Shown here piece by piece: positions 57,254 through 64,000 of a stretch of 64,000 nt of DNA (position 1 is the stretch's first letter; the number at the start of each line of letters is the position of its first letter). The position numbers and the translations under genes were made by a program. This DNA comes from Pseudomonadota bacterium (GTDB taxonomy: Bacteria; Pseudomonadota; Gammaproteobacteria; Steroidobacterales; Steroidobacteraceae): the NCBI GenBank assembly GCA_023423065.1, contig JAFAGC010000070.1:1-64000 (forward strand), in the 5' to 3' direction. The notes under the pieces were generated by a model. That model made no database searches. It had not been told where the DNA came from and saw only the letters and a program-made list of their open reading frames with translations.

Positions 57254-57396
57254 GGCTGCACCCGCAGCGGCAGTCCGTCACGATCCTCGAGCAGCACACC
57301 GTACGACTGCCACAAGCCGACCAGCACGAGCACGGCCAACAGCGCCGTCGCGATGCGTTCGTGTTTCGTCATGGGTTTGCGCTTCCGTGCGTCCAT
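57247..57396 (-). CDS. 49-residue membrane peptide of the TadB/TadC-like unit
   Basis: ATG 57396, TGA 57247-57249, overlapping the next gene's ATG (ATGGTGA), which strongly suggests real coupling. A basic start (MDARKRKPMTKHER) is followed by one helix (IATALLAVLVLVGLWQSYGVLL) and a charged tail (EDRDGLPLRVQPW). An inner Met (57372) is an alternative start. No family recognised; it is the first gene of a three-gene unit. Confidence 0.6.
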   Translation of the reverse strand: MDARKRKPMTKHERIATALLAVLVLVGLWQSYGVLLEDRDGLPLRVQPW

Positions 57397-57492
57397 GCCC
57401 CATTGAAGCGCGACGCAGGCGGCGCGGTGAATCCGACTATCCGACGCAAATGCGCAGCTTTGCCGCTTGCCACGCGGCCCGCGCGGCGCCGG

Positions 57493-58054
57493 TCATTGCG
57501 CGCTCAGGAATTTCTCGATCGCGACGAAAACGTCCGGCCCCTGCACCGTGTCGAACAAGGCCTGCGCGTGCGCGGCGCCTTCCACCACGACGAGCTCGCG
57601 CGGCTCCGGCACGGCTTCGTATTCCTGGCGGATCCCCGCGAGCCGCAGCGTGTTCGTGCCCTGCACATCGTCACGCGCCACGATGAACAGCTTGCGGCCC
57701 GGCATCTTCGAAACGTCATCACCCGACAGGGTCGCGCGCGATCCGAGGAACACCACGCGGTCGATCTCGCCGGGTTTCATGCGCAGCAGCGCATCGCCCG
57801 CCGCCATCCCGCCCAAACTACCGCCGACGATGGCTACAGTGCGCACGCCGCGAGTGCGCAGATAACGCGCCGCCGCGAGCAGGTCGAGATGCAGCGGCGC
57901 GGACAACGGGTCGTCCTGGCCCGGCCCCACGGACTTGCCGAAGCCGCGAAAATCCGGCGCCAGCACCGTGAAGCCGCGTCACGGTCTCGGCCGCGAATGC
58001 CGGGCCCGCTGCGACCAGCAACGCGACCACGACGGTGCGCGCGGCGGATGCCAT
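57493..58054 (-). pseudogene. Alpha/beta hydrolase, disrupted (internal deletion and frame change)
   Basis: The leftward gene starts at ATG 58054, 2 nt after the mmsA stop, with a signal peptide (MASAARTVVVALLVAAGPAFAAETVTRLHG). A different frame then continues as VLAPDFRGFGKSVGPGQDDPLSAPLHLDLLAAARYLRTRG, IVGGSLGGMAAGDALL (nucleophile elbow Ser), VARDDVQ and the catalytic-His end GAAHAQALFDT. The roughly 50 residues expected between signal and APDFRGFG, carrying the oxyanion-side HG motif, are missing, and the frame shifts at the junction near 57965. An ATG (57966) opens the distal frame but gives only 157 residues without an N-terminal core. Confidence 0.75.
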
Positions 58055-58056
58055 GA

Positions 58057-59565
58057 CTATTTCATCGTCGGCATGACGAACTCGGCCGCCTGCCCTCCAT
58101 CGGGCCAGCGGCTCGTGACGGTCTTCAGGCGCGTGTAGAAGCGCACACCTTCCATGCCATGCATCGCGTGATCGGCGAAGCTCGAGCGGCGCCAGCCGCC
58201 GAAACTCATGAACGCCATCGGCACCGGGATCGGCACGTTGACACCGACCATGCCGACTTCGATCGACTGCACGAACGCACGCGCGGCGCCGCCGTCGCGC
58301 GTGAACACCGACGTGCCGTTCGCGAACTCGTGGGCGTTCACCAGCCGCACCGCCTCCGCGAACGTCGGCACGCGCACCACGCACAACACGGGCCCGAAGA
58401 TCTCCTCGCGATAGATCCGCATGCCGGGCTGCACGCGGTCGAACAAACTGCCGCCGAGAAAGAATCCTCGCTCGTATCCGGGTAGTTTGAAGCCACGGCC
58501 GTCGACCACGAGCTGCGCGCCCTCCTGGACGCCGGCGTCGATGTAGCCGCACACGCGCTCGCGATGCGCCGCCGTGATGAGCGGCCCCATGTCCGCATCG
58601 CCGTTCTGCGAATGATCGATGCGCAGCTTGCGAACGCGATCCGCGAGCGCGGCGACGAGTTTGTCCGCGGCGGCATCGCCGACCGCGACCGCGACCGAAA
58701 TCGCCATGCAACGTTCGCCGGCCGAGCCGTACGCCGCGCCCAGCAACGCATCGGCCGCCAGGTTCACGTCCGCGTCCGGCAACATCACGAGGTGATTCTT
58801 CGCGCCGCCGAGCGCCTGCACGCGTTTACCGTGCGCAGTGCCTTCGCGCTGCACGTATTCGGCGATCGGCGTCGAGCCGACGAAACTCACGGCGTCCACC
58901 TGCGGGTGTCGCAGCAACGCGTCGACCGCGACCTTGTCGCCGTTGACGACGCCGAATACACCGGGCGGCAACCCCGCCTCCGCCAGCCACTTCGCGAGCA
59001 GCATTCCGGCGCCCGGGTCGCGCTCGGAGGGCTTGAGAATGAACGTGTTTCCGCACACGAGCGCGATGGGGAACATCCACATCGGGACCATCGCCGGAAA
59101 ATTGAACGGCGTGATGCCGACCGCGACACCGACGGGCTGACGCAGGCTGTAACTGTCGATGCCGCCGCCGACGTTGTCCGCGAACTCGCCCTTCGTGAGG
59201 TGCGGCGCACCGCAGGCGAACTCCACGACTTCGAGCCCGCGCGTCACCTCGCCCGCCGCGTCGCTCACGAGTTTGCCGTGCTCGGAGGCGATCAGCGTCG
59301 CGAGCTCCGCGCGGCGTTGCTCGAGGATTTCCTTGAACCGGAACAGGATTCGCGCGCGTTTCAGCGCGGGTGTCGCGGCCCACGCGGGAAACGCCGCGCG
59401 CGCGGCACGCACCGCGTCATCGACTTCGGATTCCGAAGCGAGCGCGACGCGCGAGGCCACGATGCCCAGCGAAGGATTGAAAACATCGGCCGCGCGGCCG
59501 GAATTGCCGGCCACGGCGTTTCCACCGATCCAGTGCGTATAGGTGTTTACCCGTTCGTGCGTCAT
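58057..59565 (-). CDS. mmsA: Methylmalonate-semialdehyde dehydrogenase (CoA-acylating)
   Basis: 502 residues. It converts methylmalonate semialdehyde to propionyl-CoA in valine/inositol breakdown. Evidence: WIGGNAVAGNSGRAADVFNPS, ITPFNFPAMVPMWMFPIALVCGNTFILKPSERDPGA, FVGSTPIAEYV, ALGGAKNHLVMLPDAD and GSAGERCMAISVAV (catalytic Cys, with the GAKNH/ERCMA pattern of MmsA). The start at MTHERVNTY was chosen. No other valine genes adjoin. Confidence 0.95.
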   Translation of the reverse strand: MTHERVNTYTHWIGGNAVAGNSGRAADVFNPSLGIVASRVALASESEVDDAVRAARAAFPAWAATPALKRARILFRFKEILEQRRAELATLIASEHGKLVSDAAGEVTRGLEVVEFACGAPHLTKGEFADNVGGGIDSYSLRQPVGVAVGITPFNFPAMVPMWMFPIALVCGNTFILKPSERDPGAGMLLAKWLAEAGLPPGVFGVVNGDKVAVDALLRHPQVDAVSFVGSTPIAEYVQREGTAHGKRVQALGGAKNHLVMLPDADVNLAADALLGAAYGSAGERCMAISVAVAVGDAAADKLVAALADRVRKLRIDHSQNGDADMGPLITAAHRERVCGYIDAGVQEGAQLVVDGRGFKLPGYERGFFLGGSLFDRVQPGMRIYREEIFGPVLCVVRVPTFAEAVRLVNAHEFANGTSVFTRDGGAARAFVQSIEVGMVGVNVPIPVPMAFMSFGGWRRSSFADHAMHGMEGVRFYTRLKTVTSRWPDGGQAAEFVMPTMK

Positions 59566-59623
59566 GGCGTGCCGAGTGTAGCGCCGCCCAACAACGGAGA
59601 CGAATTCGGCGATACTGTCGGTG

Positions 59624-60280
59624 ATGACCGAACCGCCCATGGAGCACAAGCAGCTGCTGAACGACATCGACCGCGCGATGTCGGAGGCGACCGACGAGAA
59701 GACCCGGGCCGAGCTCGCGCAGCTGAAGCAGCGATTGAGCACGCCGGAGATGCTCGAAATAGCGCGCGAATTGGCGACCCATCGCGATCGCGGCCGGCGG
59801 CCGCGCGATCCCGTACTGGAATTTCACGTGCCACTCGTGCCGATGGTCCTCACGGCCGCGGCCGGCGTGATCGCGACGGCGGTATGCCTGTTCGCGGTCG
59901 CCGACGGGCTCAAGAGCCCGGTGGCGTTCCTGCTGGGCAAACCCTTCAATCCCTGGGTGGTGGCCGCCGTGGCCGGCGCGTTCGCCGTGGCTTTTGCGGC
60001 ACTGTCCCTGATGCGCGGCTTTTCGGTGCGCTGCGATACGACGGGCATGTTGTCGCGCGCCCCCGGCAGGCGCTTCGGTCGCTTGCGCGTCGGTGCAATG
60101 CGCTGGGAGGACATCCGTTCGCTTGCGGAGCGCGATTCGGACCGCGTGCTCGAGGTGCACGCCGCGGACGGCAAGGTGTTCGACATCCCCATGCGGATAA
60201 CTAACTACCCCGTCCTCAAGCAGCACCTCGAGAACATGGTGCGACTGTACGGAGAATTGGGGGCAGCCCCCGTTTCCTAG
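59624..60280 (+). CDS. Two-helix membrane protein of unknown function
   Basis: 218 residues from ATG 59624; a GTG one codon earlier is possible. A cytoplasmic helical N-terminus (MEHKQLLNDIDRAMSEATDEKTRAELAQLKQRL), two helices (VLTAAAGVIATAVCLFAVADGL and WVVAAVAGAFAVAFAALSLM), then a beta-rich C-terminal part (FSVRCDTTGMLSRAPGRRFGRLRVGAMRWEDIRSL) that looks PH-like. Its last codons (GAAPVS) come from a GGGGGCAGCCCCC repeat. No homologue recognised. Confidence 0.65.
   Translation: MTEPPMEHKQLLNDIDRAMSEATDEKTRAELAQLKQRLSTPEMLEIARELATHRDRGRRPRDPVLEFHVPLVPMVLTAAAGVIATAVCLFAVADGLKSPVAFLLGKPFNPWVVAAVAGAFAVAFAALSLMRGFSVRCDTTGMLSRAPGRRFGRLRVGAMRWEDIRSLAERDSDRVLEVHAADGKVFDIPMRITNYPVLKQHLENMVRLYGELGAAPVS
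60259..60271. repeat. GGGGGCAGCCCCC palindrome
   Basis: An exact reverse complement of the copy at 33012-33024. It forms the last codons of the preceding gene and lies in the convergent gap before the GNAT gene, where it could serve as a terminator stem. Confidence 0.65.
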
Positions 60281-60289
60281 CAAAAGGGG

Positions 60290-60739
60290 TCAGCCCTCCC
60301 GCATTGCCGCTTCCCGCAGGTGAATCAGCGGAAACGGCCGCCCCGCGGTATCGGTCGGGGAGCGCCCGATGACTTCGAATCCATTCGCGAGATAGAACCC
60401 GAGCGCCGCGGGATTCTGCTCGTTCACATCGACGATGAGCGGGCCCTTCAACTTCCGCGCGTGCGCCAGCATGAGCTTGCCGCCACCGCAACCGATGTGA
60501 TCCGGATCGATGAACAAACCCTCGAGCGAGTTGCCGCTCAGCACCATGAAGCCGATGGGCCCATCGGCATCCGTGCAGAGCACCCAGGTCTCGAGCTTCG
60601 GCAGCACCTGCTCGCGCACCAGCGGCTCGAGCGTGCGGATGTCGTCTTCGGAAAGGAACTGGTGAGTGGCGCGCACCGAGCGCAGCCAGACCTGGACGAG
60701 CGGCTCGATCTCGCCCGGCGCGATTTCCCGGATCTTCAT
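60290..60739 (-). CDS. GNAT family N-acetyltransferase
   Basis: 149 residues. GNAT fold with WVLCTDADGPIGFMVLSGNSLEGLFIDPDHIGCGGGKLMLAHAR (acetyl-CoA loop of the form GCGGGK) and VDVNEQNPAALGFYLANGFEVIGRSPTD. It resembles YjaB-like acetyltransferases; the substrate is unknown. The start overlaps the VOC gene stop by 4 nt, ending a five-gene leftward run. Confidence 0.88.
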   Translation of the reverse strand: MKIREIAPGEIEPLVQVWLRSVRATHQFLSEDDIRTLEPLVREQVLPKLETWVLCTDADGPIGFMVLSGNSLEGLFIDPDHIGCGGGKLMLAHARKLKGPLIVDVNEQNPAALGFYLANGFEVIGRSPTDTAGRPFPLIHLREAAMREG

Positions 60740-61104
60740 ACGCGCATGCCGGCGTAGATCGTGTGTCCCTGGTCGTCCTCGAACACGAGCTCGCGCGTAC
60801 CCCAGTCCGTGTCGCAGGGCGGCCGGATCAGCTCCACGCCCGCCTCGCGCAACCGTTCCGCGAACGCGTCGACGTCGTCGACACCCAGGTACAGATCGAA
60901 GTGCCCTCCGTCCCTGACGAATCGCACCGATGGGTCGGTCGTGTCCACCTGCTTGAGATGAAACGCGCCGCCGCTCGAACGGATGCCCGCGTAGAAATCC
61001 GCGTGTCGGAAAGCGAGTTCGAGCCCCACCTTCTCCGTGTAGAACCGGATGCTGCTGTCGAGATCCGTCGTGCGCAGCTGCGGCGTGATGGTCAGAACGG
61101 ACAT
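60736..61104 (-). CDS. VOC/glyoxalase superfamily protein
   Basis: 122 residues, one vicinal-oxygen-chelate module pair (PQLRTTDLDSSIRFYTEKVGLELAFRHADF ... HFDLYLGVDDVDAFAERLREAGVELIRPPCDTDWGTRELVFEDDQGHTIYA). Metal ligands are not clearly conserved (His70 region and Glu residues are possible), so it could be a bleomycin-resistance-like binding protein or a small dioxygenase/glyoxalase. The start was set at MSVLTITPQL after a GGAGGA ribosome-binding site. Confidence 0.85.
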   Translation of the reverse strand: MSVLTITPQLRTTDLDSSIRFYTEKVGLELAFRHADFYAGIRSSGGAFHLKQVDTTDPSVRFVRDGGHFDLYLGVDDVDAFAERLREAGVELIRPPCDTDWGTRELVFEDDQGHTIYAGMRV

Positions 61105-61112
61105 GCGTCCTC

Positions 61113-62003
61113 CTAGGCTTTCGACACCATCATGACGCCGGCAATCGTAACCGCTCCGCCGACCAGCATCGACACCAGCAGCTGCTCGCCTAACAACAAC
61201 ACGCTGATCGCGACCCCGAACACGGGCACCAGGTTGTTGAAAATGCTGGTCGGACCGGCGCCGATGCGTTTGACCGACGTGTAGTACCACACGAAGGCCA
61301 ACGCCGTGCCGAAAACTCCCAGGTACAGCAGCGACACGTTCACGCGCCAGTCGAAGTGCGCGGCCGTGAGGGTCGCGAACTGCGGCGCGGAGACGATGCC
61401 GAGCATCACCGCGCCCCAGAGCGCGGCGTAGTTGGTCGCCGCGAGCGGCGACAAACCACCGAGCACCTTGCGGCCGACGACGGTGTACAGCGCCCAGGAG
61501 CTTACCGCGCCGAACATCAGCAGCTCGCCCACCCCGATGCTGCCGGACGCGAGACTGGGAAGATCGCCGCGCGACACGACTATCGCAACGCCCAGCAGCG
61601 CGATGACGACACCCAGCCAGCGGCGCGGGCTCAGGCTCTCGCGCAGCGCCAGGGCCGAGATCGCGATCGTGATGGCGGGATTCAGCGCGATGATCAGCGC
61701 GGCGCGGCTCGCCGGCAGCCGATCGAGCGCTCCCATGAAGAACAGGTTGTACGCGAAGACGCCGAACAGGCCGAGCACGAACGTGCCCATCCACTGCCGG
61801 CGCGTGAGTTTCGGCAGACCGCCTTCGAGCGCGAACGCCGCGACCAGCAATGCGATGCAGGCGACCACATACCGCGCGAACGAACCCATGAGCGGCGTCA
61901 GCGACGCGACGACGATCTTGCCGCCGACGAACGTGCCGCCCCAGATCGCGGGCACGGCGATGAGCCGCGCGTAATCCGCGCCGCGCGGTCGGGTATCGCT
62001 CAC
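61113..62003 (-). CDS. DMT family transporter (EamA domain pair)
   Basis: 296 residues, ten helices in two EamA repeats (LIAVPAIWGGTFVGGKIVVASLTPLMGSFARYVVACIAL and SWALYTVVGRKVLGGLSPLAATNYAALWGAVML). It probably exports small metabolites. GTG start at 62003, whose GTGA lies inside the second copy of a 26-bp tandem duplication. Confidence 0.88.
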   Translation of the reverse strand: MSDTRPRGADYARLIAVPAIWGGTFVGGKIVVASLTPLMGSFARYVVACIALLVAAFALEGGLPKLTRRQWMGTFVLGLFGVFAYNLFFMGALDRLPASRAALIIALNPAITIAISALALRESLSPRRWLGVVIALLGVAIVVSRGDLPSLASGSIGVGELLMFGAVSSWALYTVVGRKVLGGLSPLAATNYAALWGAVMLGIVSAPQFATLTAAHFDWRVNVSLLYLGVFGTALAFVWYYTSVKRIGAGPTSIFNNLVPVFGVAISVLLLGEQLLVSMLVGGAVTIAGVMMVSKA

Positions 62004-62049
62004 GACGCGCGGCCCCGCGCGATGCTCACGACGCGCGGCCCCGCGCGAC
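61998..62049. repeat. 26-bp tandem duplication across the cysQ/eamA junction
   Basis: Two 26-bp copies (61998-62023 and 62024-62049) differ only at the last base. Each contains CTCACGACGCGCGGCC, which on the minus strand reads TCGTGAG. One copy supplies the cysQ TGA and the other the transporter GTG. Confidence 0.95.
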
Positions 62050-62817
62050 GCCACGAGCGACAAAGTCGCCGTTGCGGAAGCCCGGCTTGCCGTAACGGAA
62101 CGGCGCACCCTCGAGATCCGTGACGCGTCCACCCGCCGCCATGAGCACGGCCTGCCCCGCGGCGGTGTCCCACTCCATCGTGGTGCCGACGCGTGGATAG
62201 ATGTCGGCCTCGCCGGCCGCCACCAGGCAGAACTTGAGCGACGAGCCGATCGAACGGAACTCCTTGATCGGGTAGTTGGCGAGCAACGCATCCGTCTCCG
62301 GCGTGCGATGCGAACGCGACGCGACGGCCGTGAGGCCATCGGCCGGCTCGGGGCGCGCGCGGATCGGGGTGCCGAATGACGGCATCGTGCCATCGGGATC
62401 CGCATCGATGCGCCCCGCTCTCCCGGCGCGCACGTCACCCCAGTACAACTCGTGCCGCGCGGGCGCGAACACGACGCCGAGCACCGGCTCACCGGCCTCG
62501 ATCAGCGCCACGTTCACGGTGAATTCGTCGCGATGACTCACGAACTCGCGCGTGCCGTCGAGCGGATCGACCAGGAAGAACCGATCCGCGATGACCGGCA
62601 CCTTGCCCGCGGCCACGGCCTCTTCCGCGACCACCGGCACGTCGGGCGCGATGACCGCGAGATCCTCGAGGATGATCTTCTCAGCGGCCTCGTCGGCGAT
62701 CGTGACGGGCGAGGCATCCGCTTTCTCCCTCACGGTGAATCCCTGCGCGTATACGGCCATGATCGCGCCGCCGGCGCGCTGCGCGGTGTAGATGAGGGAC
62801 TGCAGCAACGGAATCAT
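62026..62817 (-). CDS. cysQ: 3'(2'),5'-bisphosphate nucleotidase
   Basis: 263 residues, inositol monophosphatase fold. CysQ removes the 3'-phosphate of PAP from sulfate assimilation. Metal-site motifs are VVAEEAV, FFLVDPLDGTREFVSHRDEFTVNVALIE and RVGTTMEWDTAAGQAVLMAAGG. The start overlaps the malQ stop (ATGA). The last residues (RGVARGRAS) are encoded by a duplicated 26-bp unit. Confidence 0.94.
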   Translation of the reverse strand: MIPLLQSLIYTAQRAGGAIMAVYAQGFTVREKADASPVTIADEAAEKIILEDLAVIAPDVPVVAEEAVAAGKVPVIADRFFLVDPLDGTREFVSHRDEFTVNVALIEAGEPVLGVVFAPARHELYWGDVRAGRAGRIDADPDGTMPSFGTPIRARPEPADGLTAVASRSHRTPETDALLANYPIKEFRSIGSSLKFCLVAAGEADIYPRVGTTMEWDTAAGQAVLMAAGGRVTDLEGAPFRYGKPGFRNGDFVARGVARGRAS

Positions 62818-64000
62818 GCGATCAACATCTCCGGTTCCTTGCGCGCGGCGGACATCGCGGCCGCGAGCTCGCGCACGTCGCCGCGGGCGAAGATCTCGCG
62901 CGCGCTGGTCGTCATGCGGCGCGTCCAGTTCGGGTACTCACTACTCGTGCCGGGAACGTTGACGGGATCCAGCATGCCGATCATGTCCTCGAGTTGAATC
63001 GTGACCAGCGCGGCGCGGCTGCGGCACAGGAACACGTGCACGGCGCGCGCGAGCGCGGCGGAATATTCTGGCACCCCGTCGCCGCCCTCGGGCCAGAGAT
63101 TTTCACGGCGTAGCGCACGCAGCAACCGTTCTCTCTCGATCACCCGCCGCTCCCGGGCCCGGGCCGCGTCCTGCGGTTGTGGATAGAAGTCGAGCCGCTC
63201 CCAGATATCGATGTCGTGGCCCTTCCACCACCCGTGCAGGGTAGGCAGATCGTGCGTGGTGACCGTGGCGAGCGCATGACGCACGTATGACACGGGCGCG
63301 ACGAATTCACCGTTGCGCTGCTCGAACATCACGACCTTGTAGTGATAGACGCCGAACTGCGGCAGCGCGCGACGGATCTCGTCCGGGACGACGCCCAGGT
63401 CCTCTCCGACCACGAGGCATTGCTGGCGCTGGCTTTCGAGCGCGACGATGCCGAGCAGGTCCTCGAGTGGATAGTGCACGTAGCCGCCGTCCACCGATTT
63501 CATGCCCCGCGGCACCCACCACTGGCGGAACAATGCCATCACGTGATCGAGGCGCAACGCGCCGCAGTAACGCATGCTGCCGCGCAGGAGCGCGACGAAC
63601 GGCGCGTAGGCGGCGCGCCGCAGCGCGCGCGGATCCTGCGGCGGAATACCCCACTCCTGGCCCGCGATGCCGAGTGGATCGGGCGGCGCGCCGATGGCCG
63701 CGCCCGTGCAATACAGCGATTGATCCGACCAGGTCTCCGAGCCCGAGGCGTTCACGCCCACGGCGTAATCACCGTAGAGCCCGATGCCGAGCCCCAGGTC
63801 GCGCGCGAGCTTGCGCACGGCGCCCAATTGCTCGGCGGCCAGCCATTGCAGATAGCCGTGGAAATCGACCTCGTCCGCGTGATCCTGCGCGAAGCGGCGC
63901 ACGGCTTCACCGTGCGGACTGCGATATTCCGGCGGCCAGTTGTGCCAGCCCGCACCGGTTCCGAGCGTGCGGCGCAGGTGGCCGTCGATCGCATCGAACA
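62814..64000 (-). CDS. malQ: 4-alpha-glucanotransferase (amylomaltase), N-terminus beyond the window
   Basis: 395 residues visible; the frame stays open to the right edge. GH77 amylomaltase features are GIGLYGDYAVGVNASGSETW, LRLDHVMALFRQWWVPRGM (Asp nucleophile region), VVGEDLGVVPDEIR (acid/base region) and VTTHDLPTLHGWWKG. It transfers maltooligosaccharides in glycogen/maltodextrin metabolism. First visible gene of the malQ-cysQ-eamA-VOC-GNAT run. Confidence 0.93.
   Translation of the reverse strand, partial: FDAIDGHLRRTLGTGAGWHNWPPEYRSPHGEAVRRFAQDHADEVDFHGYLQWLAAEQLGAVRKLARDLGLGIGLYGDYAVGVNASGSETWSDQSLYCTGAAIGAPPDPLGIAGQEWGIPPQDPRALRRAAYAPFVALLRGSMRYCGALRLDHVMALFRQWWVPRGMKSVDGGYVHYPLEDLLGIVALESQRQQCLVVGEDLGVVPDEIRRALPQFGVYHYKVVMFEQRNGEFVAPVSYVRHALATVTTHDLPTLHGWWKGHDIDIWERLDFYPQPQDAARARERRVIERERLLRALRRENLWPEGGDGVPEYSAALARAVHVFLCRSRAALVTIQLEDMIGMLDPVNVPGTSSEYPNWTRRMTTSAREIFARGDVRELAAAMSAARKEPEMLIA

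Noticed and set aside
57818..58711. Minus-strand frame across mmsA and the hydrolase
   Set aside because: Only its last part from 58054 (signal peptide) is meaningful; the rest is an off-frame shadow of mmsA.

Overview
The window is a gene-dense stretch of a high-GC bacterial chromosome (third codon positions strongly G/C, hence many long antisense shadow frames). The gene content suggests a gammaproteobacterium, perhaps of the Xanthomonadales/Steroidobacteraceae type. This is inferred from a fused ThrA with thrB and thrC, the purB / nudJ / mnmA neighbourhood, AcnA, FumC, CreD, MazG, kynA and a class II DAHP synthase. No 16S or other taxonomic marker is present. No tRNA, rRNA, CRISPR array, insertion sequence, prophage or integrase was seen. 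It reads as core chromosome.

Layout. 0-7.2 kb: NfeD/slipin membrane pair, a family 5 uracil-DNA glycosylase, isocitrate dehydrogenase, class II DAHP synthase, and a translationally coupled saccharopine dehydrogenase / aldehyde dehydrogenase 7 pair pointing to lysine catabolism. 7.2-14.4 kb (minus): DUF6624 exported protein, PepSY-PhoP-PhoQ-like operon, glycine-zipper protein with a terminator, mazG, a CoA-type Nudix hydrolase, fumC. 14.4-23.9 kb: purB, a small conserved protein, nudJ, mnmA, acnA, an exported intradiol-dioxygenase-like protein, creD, a HAD phosphatase. 24-31.3 kb: a beta-propeller sensor diguanylate cyclase, an EAL protein with an altered active site, and a lipoprotein subtilase ending in six YLWGD(G) repeats. 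31.4-40.3 kb (minus): fadH-ygjP-kynA and a MacAB-like transporter operon (adaptor, ATPase, two permeases, exported protein). 40.6-45.3 kb: NagX-like acyltransferase, a 33-residue membrane peptide, tatD, and an AraC regulator divergent from a methyltransferase. 45.3-50.7 kb (minus): thrA-thrB-thrC plus a NERD-domain protein, preceded by a possible attenuator. 50.8-56 kb: xdhC, a TSUP transporter, an M48 protease with a long C-terminal extension, and mocA. 56-59.6 kb (minus): two orphan type II secretion F-domain proteins with a 49-residue membrane peptide, a broken alpha/beta hydrolase, and mmsA. 59.6-64 kb: a membrane protein, then malQ-cysQ-eamA-VOC-GNAT on the minus strand.

The least ordinary signals are small-scale. 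There are three families of short palindromic repeats (GTGCCTGGCACC, GGGACAGATTTATTT, GGGGGCAGCCCCC), some of which enter coding sequence. A 26-bp tandem duplication separates a stop and a start codon that probably once overlapped. Mutually exclusive RNA stems lie ahead of thrA. The 7-mer AACTACC is over-represented, often where it forces rare codons. One hydrolase has lost its N-terminal core. No wholly new multigene system is evident.
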